Source: Methylobacterium sp. SyP6R (GTDB lineage: Bacteria; Pseudomonadota; Alphaproteobacteria; Rhizobiales; Beijerinckiaceae). Taken from it: 64,000 bases of DNA. The translations under genes were made by a program, and so were the position numbers. This document shows positions 38,425 to 45,755 of the stretch, piece after piece. Location of the stretch: the NCBI RefSeq assembly GCF_019216885.1, contig NZ_JAAQRC020000003.1, positions 124,001 to 188,000 of the forward strand, read 5' to 3'. A model generated the notes under the pieces. That model was not told where the DNA came from. It saw only the letters and a program-made list of their open reading frames with translations, and searched no databases. The first letter of the stretch is position 1. Each line of letters starts with the position of its first letter.

Positions 38425-38472
38425 GCACCAGTGCCGTTAAGGAAAGTCGACTTTCCGCAACGGCAATGGTGC
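38425..38472. promoter_or_regulatory. 48-bp dyad between divergent catabolic genes
   Basis: Centred at 38448/38449, the core GGAAAGTCGACTTTCC (38441-38456) is a perfect 16-bp palindrome. Outside it TGCCGTT/AACGGCA and then GCACCA/TGGTGC pair as well; only 3 of 24 positions mismatch. It sits between the start codons of the leftward dehydrogenase (38357) and the rightward oxidoreductase (38568), where an operator would be expected. The nearby LysR protein is a candidate ligand, though the site is longer than a classic T-N11-A box and could instead be a mobile palindromic repeat. Confidence 0.6.
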
Positions 38473-38567
38473 GGGCCGGGCTCTGGCGCAACAGTTCGCG
38501 TTCCGGCGCGAGGCTGCGATCGGCGCGGTTCGTGATGCTCTGCCGGACTTATACGGGGAGGTCGGAT

Positions 38568-39557
38568 GTGATCCGGGCAGCAATCGTTGGTCTTGGAGGC
38601 TGGGGTCGGCGCCTCGTCGTCGCGGTGCAGGAGGACGGGCAGCCCCGCGGTTCCGAGATCCACTTCACCCGCGCCGCCGTACGCTCGGCCGCGCGCGCAA
38701 AGCCCTTCGCGGACCGCCAGCGCCTGCTGCTCGGCTCCTTCGAGGAGTGCCTCTCCGATCCGGCCATCGATGCCGTGGTCCTTGCAACGCCCCACAGCGC
38801 CCATCCTGGCCAGGTTCGCGCCGCGGCCGCGGCGGGAAAGCACGTCTTCGTCGAGAAGCCCCTCGCCTTGACCCTGGCGGAGGCTGAATCCGCCATCGCT
38901 GCCTGCAAGGCTGCCGGGCGCGTGCTGGCGCTCGGTCACAACCGGCGCTTCCTGCCGGCTTTCCGCGCTCTGCGCGAGCTCCTGCTCGCCGGTGAACTTG
39001 GGTCCATCCTCCACGCCGAGGCCATGTTTGCCGGCGCCTTCGGCCTTGCCTACACGCCGGATGCTTGGCGGGCGGGTGATGCGGATGCACCTGCCGGCGG
39101 ACTGACCGCTATGGGCATCCACAGCCTCGACGCCTTGATCGACTGCCTCGGGCCGGTGGAGGAGGTGACCGCCCAGAGCATGCGCCGGGTCCTCACGATT
39201 CCGATGGACGACACCACGAGTGCGATGCTGCGCTTCCGGTCAGGCCCGTCTGGCCATGTCGCGACGCTCATGGCTACGGCCTGGACCTGGCAACTGCGCG
39301 TGTTCGGTGTCCGGGGCTACGCCGCGATGCCGGACGAGACGAGCCTTCAGATCGTCGAGCGCAGCGGCGCCTCGCGGCATTTCGTCTTCCCCGTCTTCGA
39401 CACGGAACGGGCCGAACTCGAAGCGTTCGCGCGGGCGGTGCGGGGGGACGAGGCCTACCCGGTCCCGCTCGGCGACGTGGCGCACGGGGTCGCCGTGCTC
39501 GAGGCCGCGGTGGCGTCGATCCGCTCCGGCCGTGTGCGGATGTCGGTGGGGGCTTGA
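38568..39557 (+). CDS. Gfo/Idh/MocA family NAD(P)-dependent oxidoreductase
   Basis: A 329-residue enzyme with an N-terminal Rossmann fold (IRAAIVGLGGWGRRLVVAVQ), the family motif AGKHVFVEKPLALTLAEAES (EKP near residue 98) and a C-terminal alpha/beta domain with GGLTAMGIHSLDALIDCLGP, where G-x-H-x-x-D is the usual sugar- or cyclitol-binding site. These enzymes oxidise or reduce a ring hydroxyl or an imino/aldehyde group. The GTG at 38568 is preceded by GGGGAG at 38555-38560. It is transcribed divergently from the dehydrogenase/aminotransferase pair, and convergently with the LysR gene. A substrate cannot be assigned. Confidence 0.87.
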   Translation: MIRAAIVGLGGWGRRLVVAVQEDGQPRGSEIHFTRAAVRSAARAKPFADRQRLLLGSFEECLSDPAIDAVVLATPHSAHPGQVRAAAAAGKHVFVEKPLALTLAEAESAIAACKAAGRVLALGHNRRFLPAFRALRELLLAGELGSILHAEAMFAGAFGLAYTPDAWRAGDADAPAGGLTAMGIHSLDALIDCLGPVEEVTAQSMRRVLTIPMDDTTSAMLRFRSGPSGHVATLMATAWTWQLRVFGVRGYAAMPDETSLQIVERSGASRHFVFPVFDTERAELEAFARAVRGDEAYPVPLGDVAHGVAVLEAAVASIRSGRVRMSVGA

Positions 39558-39631
39558 GCGCGCAACCCTCATGCGGTCCGGTACGCTTGCTGGCACGCGA
39601 CCCGCCTTCCGCGAGCATCCCGTGAAGGCTC

Positions 39632-39679
39632 CTGGTGATACGAAATCCGGAAGATCACTTCCGGATTTCGTATCACCAG
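39632..39679. repeat. Perfect 48-bp palindrome (22-bp arms) between convergent genes
   Basis: The left arm 39632-39653 contains GATACGAAATCCGGAAG. The right arm 39658-39679 is its exact complement, with a 4-nt ATCA centre. It lies between the stops of the oxidoreductase (39557) and the LysR gene (39758), so it could work as a bidirectional terminator. The arm sequence resembles the ends of the IS630 at 18521-19700 (GATACGATTTCCG), which suggests a MITE-like origin. Confidence 0.75.
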
Positions 39680-39701
39680 CCCGCGCGGCGCGTGAGCGAA
39701 G

Positions 39702-39739
39702 ACGATTTCCGCATCGCGAAGTGATCAATCGGAAATCGT
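39702..39739. repeat. Second related inverted repeat
   Basis: ACGATTTCCG (39702-39711) and CGGAAATCGT (39730-39739) are perfect complements separated by 18 nt. Including the following TAT the outer sequence reads ATACGATTTCCG on the minus strand, the same motif as the IS630 end at 19691-19702. It lies right next to the 48-bp palindrome. Confidence 0.65.
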
Positions 39740-39757
39740 ATGAGAGGTCGGTCTCGC

Positions 39758-40636
39758 TCATCGTCCGGAAGAGACCTGTGCCTCGCGGTGCAGCCAGGCG
39801 ATGAAATCGCGGCGCACCGGTAGCAGCGCGGCAGGCATGATCGCGTTCCCGCTCGGCACGATGGCGAGCCGGCGCCCAAGCGGCCGGAAGCCGAACGGGG
39901 CGATCAATCGGCCGTCCGCGAGTTCCTCTCGCACCAGGGCCTCGGGGACGATCGCGCGACCGAGACCGACCTCGGCGCCGCGAAGCGCGAGAGCGAGATC
40001 GGCCATGAACACCTCGCCCGCCCGACCATCGGCGACCTGCCCTGCGGCACGTTCCCAGCGCTCCCAGGCATCGGGCCACGACCGGGTGTGGATCCGGGTG
40101 GCCCCGACACATGGCCGGCGCGGTAGCGCGAGGGGGTGGTGAACCGGCCCGAAGGCGTCCGGGAGCGGCGAGGTTGGCGTGTGCATCTCCCCGCCGATGT
40201 CCTGCCACGCGATCGTCAGGTGGGGCACGGCGCGACCGCCGCCCGGGTCGAGCAAGGTCAGTTCGACCACGACGAGCCCGGGCGGTGGGGCTGCGGCGAG
40301 AAGCGGGATCAGCCAGCGCTCGGCGAGCGCCGGCTCGCAGCCGACGATGAGACGGGGGGCGCGGGGATGCACCCGCAGCCGCTCGGTTGCGCTCTCGAGG
40401 CTATCGAGGGCTTGCACCACGACTGGGAGGAGCTCGGCTCCCGCCGCGGTGAGAACCAAGCCACTGGGCAGGCGAAGAAGGAGCGGAGAACCCAGATGGG
40501 CCTCGACAGCCCGTATCTGTCGACTCACGGCGCTCTCGGTCAGGTGCAGGCGCGCCGCCGCGCCGGTCACGGTCCTGGCGGTTGCTGCCGCCTCGAAGGC
40601 CTCGAGCCCACGCCAGGGAGGGAGCCGCCGTCTCAT
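39758..40636 (-). CDS. LysR-family transcriptional regulator
   Basis: A 292-residue regulator. The winged HTH is at the N-terminus (GLEAFEAAATARTVTGAAAR, LHLTESAVSRQIRAVEAHLG, residues 10-50). The effector-binding half follows (LIVGCEPALAERWLIPLLAA, GRAIVPEALVREELADGRLI). It resembles the GcvA-like subgroup (TESAVSRQIRAVE, and GLGRAIVPE near the end). It closes the catabolic block and is transcribed toward it, with an unusually AT-rich promoter region at about 40660-40750 upstream. It probably senses the substrate of the block. Confidence 0.88.
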   Translation of the reverse strand: MRRRLPPWRGLEAFEAAATARTVTGAAARLHLTESAVSRQIRAVEAHLGSPLLLRLPSGLVLTAAGAELLPVVVQALDSLESATERLRVHPRAPRLIVGCEPALAERWLIPLLAAAPPPGLVVVELTLLDPGGGRAVPHLTIAWQDIGGEMHTPTSPLPDAFGPVHHPLALPRRPCVGATRIHTRSWPDAWERWERAAGQVADGRAGEVFMADLALALRGAEVGLGRAIVPEALVREELADGRLIAPFGFRPLGRRLAIVPSGNAIMPAALLPVRRDFIAWLHREAQVSSGR

Positions 40637-41487
40637 CGAGCCTGCCTGCCGTCACGCGTGCTAAGAAAATAATTTCATAGAAAAGAATTGTATTATAAAA
40701 TAAACCAATGTAAACGTCACGATATAGAAATGTGATTTTCATAACAACGGGCTTTTACGGAACGGAAGTGTTCGTTTAAGCGTGCGAGCGCGCTGAAATC
40801 GCTATGGATATGCGTGGAGCGTCGTCAAGCAGGGCTGTGTGCATACGGCAATGTCATGATGAATGAATGAGGTATCGATGGTGCGATACGCCGGTCTCGT
40901 GAGCCGAACTCCGAGAATGAGGGACGTCGACGAGGTCGGATCGTAACGGGAGCCTTGCGCTTGTCCCCGATTTGGTGGAGCGCGCCCGCAGCACCCCATT
41001 TCGTTCTCCTGACCTCCGCAGTGCCAAACGCGCAAGGCGCCGACCGGCGTTCTGCCGGCAAAGGTTGTCTCGTGACTGCCTGACGGCATTGAGGTGGCGC
41101 GCTGCGGCTCGACCTCCATCACCACGCCCTGGCTTCGAGATGAGGCGCTGCGACAATCATGGCGGAAGGGGACATCCGGTCCATCATTGTGCAACGGTGG
41201 GGCTCGCGCGCTCTTGCCGACCGCGCGGATGGTCGTGCGCCGCATCCTCGCCCAGGAAGGCGACGAGCTCGCGGGCGCATTTCGTGGTGGCCGCCGCACA
41301 TCGCATCGCGCAGCGATCTGTGCGCCCGTCAAACGGTTCGCTGCCGCACATCATGGGCGGCCAAGGTGGACGATCCATGTCTGCAGGTGGGGTAGACCGC
41401 CTTTCAGTCCGGTCTTGGAGCAAGCAAGCCGGCTTGCGCGATCTCGCGCAAGTTGGCAGGTCGCGCCGGTTCCTAAGGGCAGGGAGG
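40637..41487. other. Gene-free stretch with an AT-rich patch
   Basis: The first 120 bp (about 40660-40780) are strongly AT-rich with near-promoter motifs on both strands (for example TTGTATTATAAAATAAACC), probably the LysR promoter. The remaining 700 bp hold only short overlapping frames without recognisable domains. Confidence 0.5.
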
Positions 41488-41534
41488 CTGGGAAGCGGAC
41501 TAACTGGTGAAGTCCGACCCTGCTCGCTTCCCAG
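41488..41534. terminator. Nested hairpin near the DUF2442 gene
   Basis: Outer arms CTGGGAAGCG (41488-41497) and CGCTTCCCAG (41525-41534) are a perfect 10-bp pair. Inside, GGACT (41497-41501) and AGTCC (41511-41515) can pair as an alternative stem. On the plus strand TTTTTG follows at 41543. It is a plausible end of the leftward DUF4160/DUF2442 transcript or of a rightward one. Confidence 0.4.
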
Positions 41535-41572
41535 ACGCGGAGTTTTTGTGTTCTCAGTCCCGTAATGGAGTG

Positions 41573-41998
41573 TCAGGCTGCCTCTGCCTCGCGATCCAGG
41601 CCGAGTGCCGCCAGTCGCACCGTCTTCGGCAGCAGGTGCGTCCCGGCCTCGTAATAGCGCCACATGCGCGGGCTGACGCCGAGCGCCGCCGCGGCCTGGG
41701 ACAGCTTCGGCGTCCGGGACTTCCGCCACGACAGCAGCCAGGCGGCGCCCTGCTCGAGCGCCAGTCGCCACAGCGTGTCGGCGCTGATCTCCATGTCGTC
41801 GGACCAGTGGGCGTTCCAGCCCCACTCGCCGACCGTTGCCGCCCGGAAGGCGTCGGTGTCGTCCCGGAGTGGCCTGAACACCTCGAACCGGCCGAGGTGC
41901 TCGCTCACGTCGACAGGGCTCTCGGCACCGTTCTTCCAGGTGACGACCAGGGTCCGGCCGCGGCCGGCCCGGACGGCATTGGTGCTCTGCGCTTCCAT
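41573..41998 (-). CDS. DUF2442 protein with HTH domain, probable antitoxin
   Basis: A 141-residue protein in two parts. Residues 15-85 are a DUF2442-type domain (RTLVVTWKNGAESPVDVSEH, LGRFEVFRPLRDDTDAFRAA, WGWNAHWSDDMEISADTL). Residues 95-135 are an Xre-like HTH (RTPKLSQAAAALGVSPRMWR, YYEAGTHLLP). It starts 4 nt after the stop of the DUF4160 gene and is surely co-transcribed. DUF4160 and DUF2442 proteins are commonly paired and behave like toxin-antitoxin modules, with the DNA-binding partner usually the antitoxin. It probably binds the palindrome at 42260-42278. The toxin activity itself is unproven for this family. Confidence 0.78.
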   Translation of the reverse strand: MEAQSTNAVRAGRGRTLVVTWKNGAESPVDVSEHLGRFEVFRPLRDDTDAFRAATVGEWGWNAHWSDDMEISADTLWRLALEQGAAWLLSWRKSRTPKLSQAAAALGVSPRMWRYYEAGTHLLPKTVRLAALGLDREAEAA

Positions 41999-42002
41999 CG
42001 TC

Positions 42003-42230
42003 TCACCCTAGCTTGTTGAGGCGACGCCACGCGGCCCAGAGGACATCGCGGTTGGCCTCGGCCCACGCCATCGCCTCGGCGCCCCTGCGAGCGTCGCCCG
42101 AGCGGACCGTCAGCGTCTCGATCTCGACCAGGGCACGCCAGCCGCGCCTCTCGATGTGGAAGTGCGGCGGCAGGTGATCGTCGGCGTAAATGGCGACCTT
42201 GCAATTTGTGAAACGCTGAATGGTCAGCAT
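42003..42230 (-). CDS. DUF4160 protein (toxin-like partner)
   Basis: A 75-residue protein with the DUF4160 signature in full: MLTIQRFTNCKVAIYADDHL, then PPHFHIERRG (the PPHFHV motif) and ALVEIETLTVRSGD. The ATG at 42230 gives the standard start of the family; the longer upstream frame runs through the operator and is not used. It is the first gene of a two-gene leftward operon with the DUF2442/HTH gene. The PPHFHxE motif suggests metal or nucleic-acid binding, but no activity is established. Confidence 0.8.
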   Translation of the reverse strand: MLTIQRFTNCKVAIYADDHLPPHFHIERRGWRALVEIETLTVRSGDARRGAEAMAWAEANRDVLWAAWRRLNKLG

Positions 42231-42249
42231 CGCCTGTCGCTGTAAGGAA

Positions 42250-42278
42250 CCTAGGCAAATGTTGCCTTCTAGGCAACA
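42250..42278. promoter_or_regulatory. Palindromic operator of the DUF4160/DUF2442 pair
   Basis: TGTTGCCT (42260-42267), TCT, AGGCAACA (42271-42278) is a perfect 8-bp inverted repeat. Half-site echoes occur at 42250-42258 (CCTAGGCAA) and near 42292 (GGTTGCC). The repeat sits 30-50 bp before the DUF4160 start, the position expected for autoregulation by the HTH-bearing partner. Confidence 0.7.
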
Positions 42279-42366
42279 CAAAAACGGAAATGGTTGCCGA
42301 TTTTTATCGGGCTCGCTCAAGGTGAGGACAGGCGCCCGCGCCGCCCGTGCAGACTGAGACGCAAGG

Positions 42367-42621
42367 TCATCCGCCGCTCGCCTGCTTCGCGCAATCCTCC
42401 GGCACCTCGCCAAACTGGCCGAGGATCGCTACGCTCTGCAACTCGCCCGTCTCGTCGTCCGCCACGACGCGCAAGGCCGCCGTGCCCGGCACCCGTCGAG
42501 CGATTGCCTCCGCCCGATTGAGCGCCTCGCTCTCCGTAGGCGCTACGTCCCGGCTACCTGGCCTCAGCCGCTTCCGGTTGATCTCGAACGTCTGCACCAT
42601 GAAGGTGGTCCGCATCCCCAT
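42367..42621 (-). CDS. Small conserved-type protein divergent from umuD
   Basis: An 84-residue protein of unknown function (MGMRTTFMVQTFEINRKRLR, then ALNRAEAIARRVPGTAALRV). It has no signal or membrane segment. The ATG at 42621 is preceded by a clean AGGAGA. It is divergent from umuD, and the LexA box at 42699-42713 lies in the shared promoter region, so it could be DNA-damage induced. Small proteins of this type are often seen beside umuDC in related genomes, as far as I recall, but a function is not known to me. Confidence 0.65.
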   Translation of the reverse strand: MGMRTTFMVQTFEINRKRLRPGSRDVAPTESEALNRAEAIARRVPGTAALRVVADDETGELQSVAILGQFGEVPEDCAKQASGG

Positions 42622-42698
42622 AACGATCTCCTGACCCTGTCATCCCGGCCGCGCACAGGCCCGAAGCGGGGCCTTGACCGGGAACCTCCGGCCTGTTT

Positions 42699-42713
42699 GT
42701 TCTCTTTGTGTTC
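42699..42713. promoter_or_regulatory. LexA box (alphaproteobacterial, GTTC-N7-GTTC)
   Basis: GTTCTCTTTGTGTTC matches exactly the GTTC-N7-GTTC operator of alphaproteobacterial LexA. It ends 17 bp before the umuD start codon (GTG at 42731) and 78 bp from the divergent small gene, placing both under probable SOS control. Confidence 0.85.
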
Positions 42714-42730
42714 TAGAACGGAGGGCGCGC

Positions 42731-43195
42731 GTGAGTCTCTATCGGGTCGGTGGCCAAGCGGCGGATGGCGGCGGGCTCGTGCGGATCCCGTTCATGCTCT
42801 CGACGCTCTGCGCCGGCTTCCCGAGCCCGGCAGAGGACTTCATCGAGGGTGCACTGGAGCTGCCGCGCTGGCTCGTGCCGAATCCGCCCGCCACCTTCAT
42901 ATGGCGCGTCCGCGGCTGGTGCATGAAGGGCGCCGGCATCCATGACGAAGACTTGGCCGTGGTCGACCGCTCGCTCTCGCCGTCCCCCGGCGCGGTCGTC
43001 GTCGCAGTTGTCAACGGCGAGATGAGTCTCAAGCGCCTGATCATGACCGGCAACCGGCTGAGCCTTACGTTCGACAACCCGGAGATGGATCAGGAATTCG
43101 CCCTGGAGGATCTGGAGGAGGGGCTACTCTGGGGCGTGCTGCTATTCTCGGTGCGCTGGCACCACGTGAAGGCCCGTGCGAGCCTTGTGCGATGA
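42731..43195 (+). CDS. umuD: UmuD-like S24 protein with Cys at the catalytic Ser position
   Basis: A 154-residue LexA/UmuD-type protein that would be the accessory subunit of DNA polymerase V. It aligns with E. coli UmuD with a constant offset of four. The cleavage site is Ala28-Gly29 in [15 protein letters not shown] (Cys24-Gly25 in E. coli). Lys101 in GEMSLKRL equals the catalytic Lys97. The position of Ser60, however, is Cys64 in [15 protein letters not shown], so the Ser-Lys dyad has become Cys-Lys. The GTG at 42731 has GGAGG 6 nt upstream and lies just after the LexA box; the longer frame would run through the box. Its stop overlaps umuC by 4 bp. Confidence 0.85.
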   Translation: MSLYRVGGQAADGGGLVRIPFMLSTLCAGFPSPAEDFIEGALELPRWLVPNPPATFIWRVRGWCMKGAGIHDEDLAVVDRSLSPSPGAVVVAVVNGEMSLKRLIMTGNRLSLTFDNPEMDQEFALEDLEEGLLWGVLLFSVRWHHVKARASLVR

Positions 43196-44484
43196 CCCGC
43201 GCCATTGCGCTCATCGACGGCAACAGCTTCTATTGCTCGTGCGAGCGCGTATTTGATCCGCGCCTGACCGGCGTGCCGGTGATCGTGCTCTCGAACAACG
43301 ACGGCTGCGCCATCGCCCGCACCGCCGAGGCCAAGGCGCTCGGCATCCGCATGGGCGAGCCGTACTTCAAGATCCGCGACCTGTGTCGGCAGCAGCGGGT
43401 TCGGGTGTTCTCCTCGAATTATGCCCTCTACGGCGACATGTCGGCCCGGGCCAACACGGTCTACCGCCAGTTCGCGCGCGACGTGGAGGTCTACTCGATC
43501 GATGAGAGCTTCCTCGACCTTTCTGACGTGCGCGAGTGTGACCGAGTGGCGCTCGCCCGGGACCTCCGCTCCACCGTCCGTCGGTGGACCGGCCTGCCGA
43601 CCTGCGTCGGAATCGGGCCGACCAAGACCCTCGCGAAATTGGCGAACCACATCGCCAAGTCCATCCCCGAGCTCGGGGGCGTGTGCGATCTGTCCGATGA
43701 GGCGGAGCGCGCTGCCTGGATGGTCGGGATCTCGGTGGGCGAGGTCTGGGGCATCGGTCGCGCCTCGTTGGCGCGACTCATCGCCATGGGCATCGACACG
43801 GTGGCGGACCTGCGGGACCTCGATCCCCGGCCGGCGCGGGCCTCGCTGACGGTGGTGGGCGAACGCATCATCCACGAGCTGCGCGGCCGCGCCTGCCTGC
43901 CCCTCGAGATTGTGCCAGCCCGGCGCAAGGGCTGCGCGGTCACCCGATCATTCTCGTCACGGATCACCGAGCGGACCGTGCTCGAGCAGGCGGTGGCGGC
44001 GCATGCGACGCGGCTCGGCGAAAAGTTGCGGCGGGACGGTCTCGCCGTCTCGGCCGTCACCGTCTTCTACCACACCAGCGAGCACGACCGCGGCGACCCG
44101 ATGCGCTCGGTCTCGACGGTGGTCCACCTGCCGGAGGCGACGAACGACAGCCGGCACCTGATCCAGGCCGCGCTCCACGGCGTGGCAAAGACCTGGAAGG
44201 AGCAGGGGCCGACGCCCTGGCGCTACAGCAAGGCCGGGCTGGTCACGAAGGATCTCGTGCCGCTCGACGAGGCGCCCCGGCCGCTATTCGATGCCCTCAA
44301 CCGGGAAAAGTCCGGCGCGCTGATGGCCGCGATGGACGCCTGCAACAGCCGGTTCGGCCGTGGTGCCGTGGTGCCGGCGCGGGCGGGGTTGATCGAGAAG
44401 CGCACTTGGTCGACGAAGTTCGAGATGCGCTCGTCGCGGTTCACGACGCGGTTGAGCGAGGTGCCGACCGTTCAAGCCGTTTAG
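43192..44484 (+). CDS. umuC: UmuC-type Y-family DNA polymerase
   Basis: A 430-residue translesion DNA polymerase. The catalytic palm has [20 protein letters not shown] (Asp9) and [12 protein letters not shown] (the SIDE acidic pair, about residue 103). The steric-gate area and little-finger domain follow: [40 protein letters not shown] (helix-hairpin-helix) and [20 protein letters not shown]. Length matches UmuC (about 420). It is translationally coupled to umuD (ATGA at 43192). It ends 14 bp before the stop of the convergent LysR gene. It forms an SOS-induced, plasmid-borne mutagenesis cassette. Confidence 0.95.
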   Translation: MTRAIALIDGNSFYCSCERVFDPRLTGVPVIVLSNNDGCAIARTAEAKALGIRMGEPYFKIRDLCRQQRVRVFSSNYALYGDMSARANTVYRQFARDVEVYSIDESFLDLSDVRECDRVALARDLRSTVRRWTGLPTCVGIGPTKTLAKLANHIAKSIPELGGVCDLSDEAERAAWMVGISVGEVWGIGRASLARLIAMGIDTVADLRDLDPRPARASLTVVGERIIHELRGRACLPLEIVPARRKGCAVTRSFSSRITERTVLEQAVAAHATRLGEKLRRDGLAVSAVTVFYHTSEHDRGDPMRSVSTVVHLPEATNDSRHLIQAALHGVAKTWKEQGPTPWRYSKAGLVTKDLVPLDEAPRPLFDALNREKSGALMAAMDACNSRFGRGAVVPARAGLIEKRTWSTKFEMRSSRFTTRLSEVPTVQAV

Positions 44485-44498
44485 CTGCGACCATGAAT

Positions 44499-45551
44499 CT
44501 AATCCGTTCGATCATTTACAAATCCCTGGAATATTTTAAAAATATCATTGTGATCGCTGAGTGGTGCCAGATCTCTGGGATGAATATACTCTTCGCCAAA
44601 AAACGGGAATATACGTACATCGAAACAGGCGCGCAGCCAATCAATGGCGGTGCGGATCCGAGGAACGCGGTCCACATCGGGATGATATGTCAGCCACACA
44701 TCGAGCCGAAAATTGAGGCCACAATCGATCGGAATCAGGTCCATTCCCAACGGATAGACGTAAGTCGGTAGCCATCCGATGCCGGCCCCGTTTGCGACAG
44801 CCAGAGTATGGGCGCTGCTCGCATTTGTTTTGATTGCAATCGCAGGGGCACGGGGGAGCGCCGGGAGAGTCTTCCCATATGTCGAGAGCGTGGATGTTTC
44901 CTCAGAAATTTGAAATACAAGAGTATGATCACTAATTTCCTCAATTCGAGTTGGTAGCCCAAATTTGTTTGCGTATGAGTTCGATGCAAATGGCATCGTA
45001 TGCAGATAACCAAGGCGCACTACTTTCAGGTCGGCTTCCTGCGGACGTGTGAGCTGCACTGCAACATCCGCCTCCATTCTCAGCACGTCGGCCGAGGTCA
45101 TGCCGCAGCTAAGATCGATGCGCAATCGTGAGTGCCGACGCTGAAATTCAATGATGCGGGGCACGAGCCAAGCAGATCCAAGGCCCTCTGTGACGGCAAT
45201 CTTGACTTCCCCGTCGATGACGCTCGAATAATAATCTCCCGCGCGGAGTATCCGATAGGCCGAAGCCTCCATTTTCTGCGCTTCAGCCAGGATCTTGGCG
45301 CCTTCCGGGGTCGGCTTGATGCCGGTCACGCCTCTCGTCAGGAGGGACACCCCCAAGGTGGCCTCCAACTCGCTGATGCGGCTGCGCAGCGCATTGAACG
45401 ACAGCCCGACCCGTGGGGCGGCCGCCCGGAACGAGCCGCAACGATGGATCTCCAGCAGCATCCAGAGCGAATGCCAGTCGGGCATCGTGTACTGCCGATC
45501 GGCTGGCGGGTGTTCTGTTTTCAGAACACCCCGTTCTTGTGGCTTGCGCAT
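44499..45551 (-). CDS. LysR-family transcriptional regulator
   Basis: A 350-residue regulator. The HTH is DWHSLWMLLEIHRCGSFRAA, then PRVGLSFNALRSRISELEAT (about residues 24-65). The ligand-binding domain follows (DGEVKIAVTEGLGSAWLVPR, ANGAGIGWLPTYVYPLG). The ATG at 45551 has GAGG 7-8 nt upstream and is preferred; an ATG at 45485 would give a conventional LysR N-terminus. The HTH half is GC-rich, whereas the effector half and downstream end are clearly lower in GC, hinting at mixed ancestry. No target operon is adjacent. Confidence 0.82.
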   Translation of the reverse strand: MRKPQERGVLKTEHPPADRQYTMPDWHSLWMLLEIHRCGSFRAAAPRVGLSFNALRSRISELEATLGVSLLTRGVTGIKPTPEGAKILAEAQKMEASAYRILRAGDYYSSVIDGEVKIAVTEGLGSAWLVPRIIEFQRRHSRLRIDLSCGMTSADVLRMEADVAVQLTRPQEADLKVVRLGYLHTMPFASNSYANKFGLPTRIEEISDHTLVFQISEETSTLSTYGKTLPALPRAPAIAIKTNASSAHTLAVANGAGIGWLPTYVYPLGMDLIPIDCGLNFRLDVWLTYHPDVDRVPRIRTAIDWLRACFDVRIFPFFGEEYIHPRDLAPLSDHNDIFKIFQGFVNDRTD

Positions 45552-45755
45552 ACACGATCCTCTGTTTCTGCAATCAAACGGGAAGTTTCCACTCAAATCT
45601 ACTTGGAGCTTCCTGGTGTCATCTCACTTAGCAAGAACGGGTTCTCTTGCCCCTCAACAGGCGACGCGGCATCCACGCCCACGCCGCGCGCTCGCCGACA
45701 TGGATGTGACGCGAATTTCGCGTCACGTGGTCATCTACACCCCCAGCATCGATGA

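Noticed and set aside
42674..42730. A longer umuD start at 42674
   Set aside because: The extra 19 codons would include the LexA box and have no UmuD counterpart; GTG at 42731 has GGAGG in place.
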